Below are positions 18,139 to 25,638 of a DNA stretch of 59,449 bases, piece after piece; the stretch's first letter is position 1, and every line of letters starts with the position of its first letter. The position numbers and the translations under genes were made by a program. This DNA is from Robiginitomaculum sp. Lineage in GTDB: Bacteria > Pseudomonadota > Alphaproteobacteria > Caulobacterales > Maricaulaceae. The stretch is taken from the NCBI GenBank assembly GCA_002733605.1, contig NVWK01000008.1, forward strand, positions 1 through 59,449, read 5' to 3'. The notes beneath the pieces were generated by a model. The model was not told the origin of the DNA. It saw only the letters and a list, made by a program, of their open reading frames with translations, and made no database searches.

Positions 18139-18770
18139 ACGGATAACAATTCCTTGACATAGGCATTCAATGCCTGTGCGATCTTGGGAAGATTACTATT
18201 CACTGGGCCTGAGAGCCAGTGAGAAGCAGGAATCTCCACTTGTGTTGCTAAGATATACAGAGCTGCTGCTTCCCATGGCGACTCGTCATTGTCTTCCAAA
18301 TCCTTGGCTTCCTGCTCATCAACCAACTTGCCGATAGCGATCCCCCGCCGAAACGGCAAGAACCTTAACTCCCCTGGATAACCACGAGGTCCGCCGAATC
18401 GTTCCACTCCCGCAGGAGTCAACGCTTCACCGACCGGGATAGCCAGAGCCTTCGCCTTCTTAGGCTTGATGATTCCGCCCTCTTCCTGGATCTGGGCGTA
18501 CTTGACCGCTGGGCCCCTGAAGATACCGACTCGAATCGCTGGGACTCTATTGATCAACTCCGCCCGACTGGTCACGCTCCGTGCCAACGAACCCGTGCGA
18601 CGCTTGAGTCTTTTACCCGAGAGCGACTCCTTGATGATGACGCCCTCCAAGAGATTACCTTGAATGGCTGCGAACTGAAGAAGTTTCTGAGCAATTTCCT
18701 TCGGGTCGGAAGCGGCGACCAATTCATCCAGTTTCTTCTGGTTCAGGGCACTGATAGAGAGCTGAGTCAT
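18135..18770 (-). CDS. HK97 gp10-like neck/head-tail joining protein
   Basis: 211 aa. The central pattern TGSLARSV followed by YAQIQEEGG and then IPVG is typical of HK97 gp10/virion morphogenesis-type neck proteins, with a loop insertion in the C-terminal half. It lies between the gp6-like connector and the tail terminator, with 4-base overlaps on both sides. Confidence 0.72.
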   Translation of the reverse strand: MTQLSISALNQKKLDELVAASDPKEIAQKLLQFAAIQGNLLEGVIIKESLSGKRLKRRTGSLARSVTSRAELINRVPAIRVGIFRGPAVKYAQIQEEGGIIKPKKAKALAIPVGEALTPAGVERFGGPRGYPGELRFLPFRRGIAIGKLVDEQEAKDLEDNDESPWEAAALYILATQVEIPASHWLSGPVNSNLPKIAQALNAYVKELLSV

Positions 18771-19333
18771 GGGAGTCTCACTTTATACTTCGCGACCGCC
18801 CCTTCGTACAGAGCCATTTTCTTGGAGAACCTAGTGGATGCTCCATCAATTGCAATACTTTCTGTGACCAGACGCTCAGCCCCGTATCGCTCTTCAAGGA
18901 ATTGGACCTGATACAGGATTGCATCCACCATGTCAGCGTATGGGCAGACATCGTAACCACAATCATAGGTGACCTGCACGAACCGGTGGGTCCATCCTGT
19001 GTCGTGCTCCAGCACTGCGACGCCCTTGCCTCCTCGGTAGGAGAACACTGAGCCTCCACCAACATCGTCGACCAGTCCTATATCCACCCCGTCATACACA
19101 CTGGATCTGTCCCAACCGCGGACACCTGTGACAGTGACGTTGGATTTACTAAGGAACAGCTTGTCTGCGGAGTTGGGCGACTGGAAGGTATGAGTCGCCC
19201 CTTCGGACCGACTCCACTGTGTCATAGTTCTTTGGTTGAAATCTTCGATGACTGAGGCAATTCGCTCCTCCAACAGATTGTCCTGCTCGGGCGACACTCG
19301 CAATTTCTGTCGGGCATAAGGTAGGCTGATCAT
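18767..19333 (-). CDS. head-tail connector (HK97 gp6-like)
   Basis: 188 aa. An N-terminal helical part is followed by a beta region and a final helical part, as in the family of DNA-packaging adaptors that sit under the portal. Position after the capsid genes and before the neck protein supports this. No catalytic motif is expected. Confidence 0.6.
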   Translation of the reverse strand: MISLPYARQKLRVSPEQDNLLEERIASVIEDFNQRTMTQWSRSEGATHTFQSPNSADKLFLSKSNVTVTGVRGWDRSSVYDGVDIGLVDDVGGGSVFSYRGGKGVAVLEHDTGWTHRFVQVTYDCGYDVCPYADMVDAILYQVQFLEERYGAERLVTESIAIDGASTRFSKKMALYEGAVAKYKVRLP

Positions 19334-19671
19334 GAAAGAGCTCCAGAAACTCCGCGGGTGAATTTAACGGCGATGCGTTGACTTCGGTGCCATTCGTCCT
19401 TCGCAGTATGATACAAGACTACATCCATCAAATAGGTGCCCGTTGTCAGCGTCAACCACTCGGTCGCCGTCAGGCCATCCACCAAGACATGGTCTGACTC
19501 GATGCTCATCGTTGCCGTTGCATCGGTAGACCGAGTGATGACGGCGGTTGCGGAGAGTGATGCCTTGATCTCCAGGGCTGCCCGAGTGTAGGGACTGAGG
19601 TCTTCGGCAAGGTCTCTGTTGTCTGTGAAAGATACCTTGAGGTCCGCGTTGGAGCCGAATGAGATGTTCAT
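19330..19671 (-). CDS. hypothetical virion protein
   Basis: 113 aa, beta-rich with many Thr/Ser and a SFGSNADLKVSF start reminiscent of small Ig-like virion proteins. The start overlaps the stop of a 45-aa gene and the stop overlaps the connector gene. It is probably a minor head or neck component. Confidence 0.6.
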   Translation of the reverse strand: MNISFGSNADLKVSFTDNRDLAEDLSPYTRAALEIKASLSATAVITRSTDATATMSIESDHVLVDGLTATEWLTLTTGTYLMDVVLYHTAKDEWHRSQRIAVKFTRGVSGALS

Positions 19672-19805
19672 ACTCTACCTTCCAAGATAACAGTCTCCTC
19701 GTGGAGAGTGATGAGGATAACCGAGGCCTCGTGCAAGTCGTAGGTTGTTTGATCCTCCGGTGTAACAGGATCACCTAGTGCAGAATTTCGTGGATCTTCA
19801 GCCAT
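19668..19805 (-). CDS. small 45-aa protein downstream of a terminator
   Basis: Begins MAEDPRNSALGDP and ends LEGRV; the stop overlaps the next start (ATGA). Acidic, no motif. The ATG lies immediately at the end of the U-run of the preceding terminator hairpin, and no Shine-Dalgarno is visible. Translation would therefore depend on read-through RNA and possibly on the hairpin. The clean overlap with the next gene argues that it is real. Confidence 0.5.
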   Translation of the reverse strand: MAEDPRNSALGDPVTPEDQTTYDLHEASVILITLHEETVILEGRV

Positions 19806-19834
19806 AAAAGAAAGGACTGTCTTTCAACAGTCCT
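19806..19834 (-). terminator. Rho-independent terminator after the capsid genes
   Basis: On the minus strand an 8-base-pair perfect stem (19834-19827 with 19820-19813, six-base loop) is followed by TTCTTTT. It lies just after the 168-aa capsid-associated gene. It would reduce transcription of neck and tail genes relative to capsid. Confidence 0.8.
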
Positions 19835-19840
19835 CCCCGT

Positions 19841-20347
19841 TTAGAGAGAGTGTGGTGTCTGCTTGAAGTAGAGGTCGTCCTCTGCAGAGGATTCCTCGTC
19901 CATCTCGTACAGATCAGTGATAGCACCGGCAAGGCCGATGATGCCGGGACTCGAGTTGTTGGCATTCACCGCATCGAAGCGGAGAGCGTCGTACTCATAT
20001 GCCGCATCGAGGTTGGTGCCTGATTTCAAGCGGGCGAGGTTGATGTTACCGAACACGATACCATTCTCAACGGCTCCGCCGTCTGAGAGTTTGGCTACTG
20101 TGAATGCGAGGCTCGTCGTCCCGTTGTCTTCCTTGACATTATCCCAGGTGGTCGTTCCTTTACGACGAGCCATGACAGTGACAGCAATGGCATCGGCGGC
20201 GGCAAGTGTCCCACCGATCACCATACAGATGAGGTTACGACCTGACTCCCAAGGGCGAATGATTTCGACCCCTGTCACAGTAGAAGTGCCTACTGCCTGA
20301 GGTGCCAGGAGGAGGTGAGGGATAAGGTTACTTCGTGGATTGTTCAA
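19841..20347 (-). CDS. putative capsid decoration/stabilisation protein
   Basis: 168 aa, probably from TTG 20347 with GGAG seven bases upstream. Beta-rich, Gly/Ala/Thr-rich, located directly after the major capsid gene and before a terminator. This is the common place for head decoration proteins that bind the outside of the shell. No family motif identified. Confidence 0.55.
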   Translation of the reverse strand: MNNPRSNLIPHLLLAPQAVGTSTVTGVEIIRPWESGRNLICMVIGGTLAAADAIAVTVMARRKGTTTWDNVKEDNGTTSLAFTVAKLSDGGAVENGIVFGNINLARLKSGTNLDAAYEYDALRFDAVNANNSSPGIIGLAGAITDLYEMDEESSAEDDLYFKQTPHSL

Positions 20348-20358
20348 TTGATTTCTCC

Positions 20359-21753
20359 TTAGTCACGCATGATTGCATTTGGACACACGACAATAGCCTT
20401 GTCTTGGCGATGGCCTACATCGGCGAACATACGCATCTTGATATTAGTTTCGTCACGAGCGAACCCAGTACCGCGGCCGTCGTCGTCTTCGATTTCAATA
20501 CCTGACCAGCGGCCGAGTACAATCTCTGACATGTTACCAGTGAAGACGTCACCAGATTTGAGTTCAGTTTCAGTGGTATCCCCTGCGATCGAAGAGCCCG
20601 GCTTCTGTTTGGTGCGGACCTGAGTAGTCTTGCCGAACTGACCGATGATAGCCTCAATCGTGCTGTCTTTGAGCATCGGTGCCCCCAGCAAATACGGTTG
20701 ATTGGCTGACTGCCCAGTGAAGTTCTGGATCTTCAGCTGGCGAAGACGACGCATGTACCGGGGATGCGAGATGGTGCGGTATGATCCGCCTTCATCAGGG
20801 TCAATATCCGCATCTTCCAGGACACCACGCATTTCATCCAGGCCATCGAAGGTGAGCTCAGCGGGAGCCCAGTCTGCAACACCCGCACGAGCAGCCGCCA
20901 AGCCACTGTAAGATTTCTTGGCAGCCGCGTCCCATACCTGTACACCTTTGAGAGCACAGATGCCTCGAGGAGTATTGTCAGTGCCCGTGCCGTAGGCTAC
21001 GGTGTGATCCAACTTCTTGGCCAACGCACGGACCATGTCTTGGCGGAGCAAGTTCTCGAATCCAGCGGACTGGAAGCGACGCATTTCTGCGGTGATCTTG
21101 GTGAGAACACCCAGCTTCTTAGGCGTCATGGAGAGAACACCGACGCCCATCTTGCTTTCTGCGTACTCATCCTCTTCCCCGATCCAGTAAGCGATACATC
21201 CGCCTTCTGCCTTCGGGATAGTGACCGTGTTACCGATGAGGCCATCGATGACTGAGATCGCTGTCTGGCCATCTCCGGCAAGGTCAATAAAGGCCGCACG
21301 AGAATAGATCGCTGCGATCACATCAGGCATGACCTGATCGGGAACGAAGAATCCACCCTGCCCATCCACACCAACAGTCTGACCAGCCTTGGTCATGCTG
21401 TTACGGACAGCGTCCATGATTTCCCACTCCTTACCAGCCCCCGCCGCTTCAAAGGCTGCCTTAGAGCTGCCCCGCTTGACACCCATACAGGCTCGAAGGA
21501 TTGAGAAGTCCTCATCTTCAACGCCTGGGACCCCACTCGCACTATTAGTGGCGTGGGCAAGGATGTCAGCTTGGACTTTATCCATACCCGCTTGGAGGAC
21601 GTCGAGATGCTCGTTGATACCCTTCACGTCAACATCATTGACTTGCTTCGCGATCGCATCGACTTTCGACTTCAGATCAGGGAGCGTTTCGTTGAGGGAC
21701 TTGACGCCCATGATCAGGTCCGCGATTGCTTTTTCTTTCTTTTCATCACCCAT
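20359..21753 (-). CDS. HK97-fold major capsid protein
   Basis: 464 aa from ATG 21753 (GGAG upstream; overlaps protease stop). Residues ~1-90 form a charged coiled-coil delta domain typical of scaffold-like N termini that the protease removes. The remainder has the HK97-like pattern: GGFFVPD near the start of the mature part, and a C-terminal GDVF.GNMSEIVLGRW.G segment. It follows the portal and prohead protease genes as in HK97-type phages. Confidence 0.92.
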   Translation of the reverse strand: MGDEKKEKAIADLIMGVKSLNETLPDLKSKVDAIAKQVNDVDVKGINEHLDVLQAGMDKVQADILAHATNSASGVPGVEDEDFSILRACMGVKRGSSKAAFEAAGAGKEWEIMDAVRNSMTKAGQTVGVDGQGGFFVPDQVMPDVIAAIYSRAAFIDLAGDGQTAISVIDGLIGNTVTIPKAEGGCIAYWIGEEDEYAESKMGVGVLSMTPKKLGVLTKITAEMRRFQSAGFENLLRQDMVRALAKKLDHTVAYGTGTDNTPRGICALKGVQVWDAAAKKSYSGLAAARAGVADWAPAELTFDGLDEMRGVLEDADIDPDEGGSYRTISHPRYMRRLRQLKIQNFTGQSANQPYLLGAPMLKDSTIEAIIGQFGKTTQVRTKQKPGSSIAGDTTETELKSGDVFTGNMSEIVLGRWSGIEIEDDDGRGTGFARDETNIKMRMFADVGHRQDKAIVVCPNAIMRD

Positions 21754-22885
21754 TTGGGGTCTCCTTTGGAGTACTGAGATTAAGAGTTGGAATGTCCGAA
21801 TCAAACAGGGACGAATAGATCCCATTTTCCGACTGCAGATTTTCTTCTATACTTGCAGTCAGTGCCCGAATTTCGCTGCTTAACGCGAGCTCATCGATTA
21901 CATCCTGAAGTTTGTCGTCATTCCCCTTGATCTTATCTGCCAAGGAGTTAACTGATGCCACGAGATCACTCAACTGTGAGCTCTTGGCGAGTGATTCCAA
22001 AGCGATTGGAATCTCAAAGTCATTGTGCATTGGAACTTCTACTTCTGGGCAGACAGCTCCCCACACGGTGACCCACTTGGTATCCACGATACGCCATTCC
22101 TTGGCGTTCTTTGCGTCTTTTCTTGCGAGCTCGCGAATAGCAATGATGTCTTGAGGCTGGACCAACCCCTTGGACTTAGCGGAACGAAGCAGACTGACAG
22201 CACCGGCATTCGCTGGAACTGAGACTACCGAGTGTTCAATAAGTTCGTTCTCGTCCAACAAGTATCCATACTTGCCCAAGCCGAGAGCGGCTCGTTCGTC
22301 TGTGTCCTTAACATCAATAATTACGCCAGGATAAAAGCCAACTGAACTTGATTTCAAGAACCCTGACTTGACCAGACGGAATACAGTGTCAGCCCAAGGC
22401 CAGATCTCCTTAGTTGCAAACAGATTCAACAGGTGAAGGCCGGGTCCTGAGTAATCTTTCGCGGTGTAATCGTGAACTCCCCACTTGATGCAGTTACCCA
22501 CGGGAGGCATGTCCCAATCGTGCCCGTAAGGAACGATTGGGTTCTTCTCGAAGTTATGGAACTTCCAGTTCTGAACAACGATGTCGCCATGACGATCGAC
22601 GCGTTCATCGGAAGCGATATACGGGATGACCCGCGAAGCAAAGACAGACTGCCATTCAAGTCCGATAGATTCAGCAAGCTGCTGGATAGTAGCTACATCT
22701 GGGACGTAGTTTACTCCTGCAACGAATGCGTTTGAATCACGCTTGTTCACACGGGCACGCCCGTCGTCATCACAGATAACGGTGGATGTGTCGTCTGGCG
22801 TTTGCTCGCGGGCATCATTGAGACAATTGAGGATCTTGATAGGGTCCTCAATCAACTCTGCGGACTGGATATGGTCCAAATTCAT
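21746..22885 (-). CDS. prohead (capsid maturation) protease, HK97 U35-like
   Basis: 379 aa. Protease domain in residues ~80-260: catalytic His in VPYGHDWD (H122) and Ser in LKSSSVGF (about 179-181), then ELIEHSVVSVP. The C-terminal ~120 residues are helical, possibly acting as a scaffold. It cleaves the capsid delta domain during head maturation. Stop and start overlap neighbours. Confidence 0.9.
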   Translation of the reverse strand: MNLDHIQSAELIEDPIKILNCLNDAREQTPDDTSTVICDDDGRARVNKRDSNAFVAGVNYVPDVATIQQLAESIGLEWQSVFASRVIPYIASDERVDRHGDIVVQNWKFHNFEKNPIVPYGHDWDMPPVGNCIKWGVHDYTAKDYSGPGLHLLNLFATKEIWPWADTVFRLVKSGFLKSSSVGFYPGVIIDVKDTDERAALGLGKYGYLLDENELIEHSVVSVPANAGAVSLLRSAKSKGLVQPQDIIAIRELARKDAKNAKEWRIVDTKWVTVWGAVCPEVEVPMHNDFEIPIALESLAKSSQLSDLVASVNSLADKIKGNDDKLQDVIDELALSSEIRALTASIEENLQSENGIYSSLFDSDIPTLNLSTPKETPNG

Positions 22886-23049
22886 TCTGATGCTCCATTG
22901 TTTGTGATACGATCTGTCAGGTCTTTTGCCAGATCTTCCTTCATCTTTTTCACGTCGGTACCTTCCATAGCAAGCTTGAGCCCTCTGTATCGAGCAGTGA
23001 CTTGCATCTTACTGCCCGCTTCTTCCACTTGGAACTCTATGTTTTTCAT
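22882..23049 (-). CDS. small charged protein between portal and protease
   Basis: 55 aa from ATG 23049, overlapping the portal stop (ATGA). Lys/Glu-rich, one short beta-like N-terminal segment and a helical end. Function unknown; the tight coupling suggests a minor head-assembly role. Confidence 0.6.
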   Translation of the reverse strand: MKNIEFQVEEAGSKMQVTARYRGLKLAMEGTDVKKMKEDLAKDLTDRITNNGASE

Positions 23050-25259
23050 GCGACTACTATTCGGAGGCATCGACAGTTTACGACTTCCCCCGCCCCTGCT
23101 CTGGGGTCACCCGGGAATTCAAGTATCCCTCGTGCGGATCCTTTGTAATCCGGGTGGTCCAGATAGTTGAAGCCGATATCGACCGGCCCTAGATTCTCGA
23201 AGAAAGTGTGTGAGTTTCGGACATGTTCGTCGCCTGCTGCGACCCACTCGAACTTAGTGAACCCCTGTGCCTTCTGCATGGCGTCCCTAGCAGAGTTCAT
23301 GAACCCACCTGACTCTGTGCGTGCGACTTGCAGTGCCTTTGAGCTAGACTTTGCCACTCCTGTGACATGACTGACTCTAGCCCTTAATTCCTGCACTGTC
23401 TCCCCTAAGTCTAGGCCCTTGAGTAATGTCTCACTCAAAGCAGTGCTGAAAGTCATCGGTGGTCCGGCACGAAGGAGTGCGATGCGTTGCTCAAAGGCGA
23501 GTTGGATCCGCGGGTCGTCCAACTCGAAGATGGCGACGCCGCCGATCTCTGCCTCGAAGAGTTCAAGTGTGGATTGCAGAGCTCCTGTGTAATGCGGGCG
23601 GAATAGCTTAGACAGGCGTTCCTGAAGATCCTCAACGGGCAGCAGAATGTCGCCCACCGAGAAGCCTTTGGTAGCTGAGTCGAAAGCTGCGAGCTGGAGT
23701 CTCTCCTCGTTGGTTGCCCACTCACGCCATGACTTCCTCATCCTGTTTTCCCATACTGATTGAACCTTGATGAAGTTCTTCCAGATGCGGCTCTTGTCAG
23801 ACTTAGAGCGACGACTGAGCTTCTTTGGGCTGGGGTCCTCTTCAGGTTCTACATTATTTGATCCTGACAAGATTTCGCTGGTTGGGATAACGGTGAGTCC
23901 AGGAATCAACGATACATCATCACCTTCGTAGTCAGGTATCTCTGTCAGTCCGACCAGTTCGAAGGCAACCCGTGGAGGCATATGAGCTTCAACACCCATG
24001 AGCTTCAAGGCACTGGTGACCTGCTGATCCATCCCCTCACGGAGAGATTCAATGTTACTCAGGTCGAATGCCCCAACTATATCGTCAGGTTCTTCGAACA
24101 TGATCGTTGAGTCGATGGTGTCTTCGATGAGCCGAACATCCGGCAAGAGAGTCTTGTCCCAGAAGTTCTTGTCTTGGCCTTTCTGCGTCGCGTAGTTCAA
24201 GTCGTCTGTGATACCAACGATAGACTTAGGTGTGCCGAGAATAGCGAGAACGCCATCACGATTCCACCGTTTTGATTCGGCGTACTCTAGATCCTTAGGT
24301 GATAGAGCGAGTTGCTGATAGTTCCACCCGCCCTTGAGGATAGCAGTCCGTTTCTGGTTGTGCCCACCTTCGTGCCGCTGGTTCCATTTCTCAAGGGCGA
24401 ACTTCTGCTCGTCAGGGTCCATGTCTCCATCAAATGTCAGGATTCCTCCGGGCTCTGCTCCATTCATTACGATCCGGCGGTTGTACTCTTCGATGAGCAT
24501 GTCCAGGTCGATACCGTTGGCCGCCGCTGACAGCGGGCTGATGCCTCTGTACGGGTCTTTAGGGTTTGGGTACTTAAACTGCACCACTTCATTCAGGCCA
24601 AGCGGTATGCGGGCCCCAGCACCTCCTAGGGGTGACCTAGCGTCCGGCTTAAACCACCACCCAATCATGCGTCCGCCTTCAAGCCGAGGCTCGAAGAGTT
24701 CAGGGCTCATAGGCCAGATCTCTTCGGGGGCGGATCCTGAACCGACCTGACCTGCTGAGTTCAACAGGACCCAGATACACTCCCCTCGCAAACCCATCCA
24801 CATCTCTGTAATTTGGAACAAAGCGGACTGACTGAGGAAAGGGTTGGGGCGATGGAATAGGAGTGATAGAGGGTGATCGAGGTTCGTCTCGAGTTCTTTC
24901 ATCTTGAAGCCCTTGAATCGCCCTGGATTCACAGACTTAGTAAGGTGACGTTGGATCGCCATTCTCTTGCGGCCTCGCTTAGGGACAAAGTTCTTCGAGA
25001 CTCTGGCTCTTTTGCGAGTGGCAGACTCCGTTTCATTCCAAAGAAAGAACGGAGTCTGCCCGATGTTACGGGCTCGAGCCATGACAGCTGCGAAGACCCA
25101 AGTATGGTTCTCCATCGGGTTCTGGGCCCGAAGGCGAGGGGAAGAGTCTAATAGGCCCAACGATCTAATGAAGCCGTCTCCGCCTCCACTCTTCACCATC
25201 GCGGTTGGATGGAGCTGAGCTTCTGTGAAGGGCTTGTTTGTCCGTGGATCAATTAGCAT
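23046..25259 (-). CDS. portal protein with C-terminal MuF-like domain
   Basis: 737 aa from ATG 25259 (GGAG upstream; a TTG at 25268 is too close to it). Residues ~60-440 match HK97-type portals (WNRDGVLAILGTP and nearby elements). Residues ~520-737 match phage Mu gpF-type minor head proteins, with a final Cys-containing motif GAGEVVNCRC. MuF domains are injected or sit inside the head near the portal; fusion to the portal ties their numbers to the 12-fold vertex. Confidence 0.9.
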   Translation of the reverse strand: MLIDPRTNKPFTEAQLHPTAMVKSGGGDGFIRSLGLLDSSPRLRAQNPMENHTWVFAAVMARARNIGQTPFFLWNETESATRKRARVSKNFVPKRGRKRMAIQRHLTKSVNPGRFKGFKMKELETNLDHPLSLLFHRPNPFLSQSALFQITEMWMGLRGECIWVLLNSAGQVGSGSAPEEIWPMSPELFEPRLEGGRMIGWWFKPDARSPLGGAGARIPLGLNEVVQFKYPNPKDPYRGISPLSAAANGIDLDMLIEEYNRRIVMNGAEPGGILTFDGDMDPDEQKFALEKWNQRHEGGHNQKRTAILKGGWNYQQLALSPKDLEYAESKRWNRDGVLAILGTPKSIVGITDDLNYATQKGQDKNFWDKTLLPDVRLIEDTIDSTIMFEEPDDIVGAFDLSNIESLREGMDQQVTSALKLMGVEAHMPPRVAFELVGLTEIPDYEGDDVSLIPGLTVIPTSEILSGSNNVEPEEDPSPKKLSRRSKSDKSRIWKNFIKVQSVWENRMRKSWREWATNEERLQLAAFDSATKGFSVGDILLPVEDLQERLSKLFRPHYTGALQSTLELFEAEIGGVAIFELDDPRIQLAFEQRIALLRAGPPMTFSTALSETLLKGLDLGETVQELRARVSHVTGVAKSSSKALQVARTESGGFMNSARDAMQKAQGFTKFEWVAAGDEHVRNSHTFFENLGPVDIGFNYLDHPDYKGSARGILEFPGDPRAGAGEVVNCRCLRIVVA

Positions 25260-25264
25260 TGATA

Positions 25265-25630
25265 TCAATCTCCTTGAAGGCCAGAGATTGGCTCTCCGAA
25301 TACCTTCAACTGAATAAACTTGCTCCGCTCATCAAGCCTTGCTATGTCCCGGTTGTTATCGGAACAGGACTCGGCTTGATTTGCCTGCATTTGTGCGAGA
25401 CGCTGACTCTCTTCTTTGACAGGTTGGATATACAGAGTTTGAAGTGCAAATAGCACGGCAAGACCTGCAAACACCGAGCCCCAATTTGTGCCGCGAGATG
25501 TTCTATCCCTCAGCCCGTCGATACCTGCCATGATTTCATTAAACCTTCGATTCGTTTCTTTGGCGAAAGTCGCGAATTCGGTGTGTGATACATACTGGTT
25601 GTTAGCCTCTTCATTGGTACCGTTACTCAT
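25265..25630 (-). CDS. membrane protein with coiled-coil ends
   Basis: 121 aa, AAGGAG site before ATG. A charged helical N terminus, one hydrophobic segment near residues 50-70 (SVFAGLAVLFALQTLYI), and a Gln/Glu-rich helical C terminus. The layout resembles inner-membrane spanin subunits or XhlA-like lysis proteins. The position near the other lysis-like genes supports this weakly. Confidence 0.5.
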   Translation of the reverse strand: MSNGTNEEANNQYVSHTEFATFAKETNRRFNEIMAGIDGLRDRTSRGTNWGSVFAGLAVLFALQTLYIQPVKEESQRLAQMQANQAESCSDNNRDIARLDERSKFIQLKVFGEPISGLQGD

Positions 25631-25638
25631 AACTCTCC

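Noticed and set aside
19364..19774. 136-aa frame across the 19330 and 19668 genes
   Set aside because: A His/Arg/Ser-rich shadow frame; the two smaller overlapping genes explain the region.
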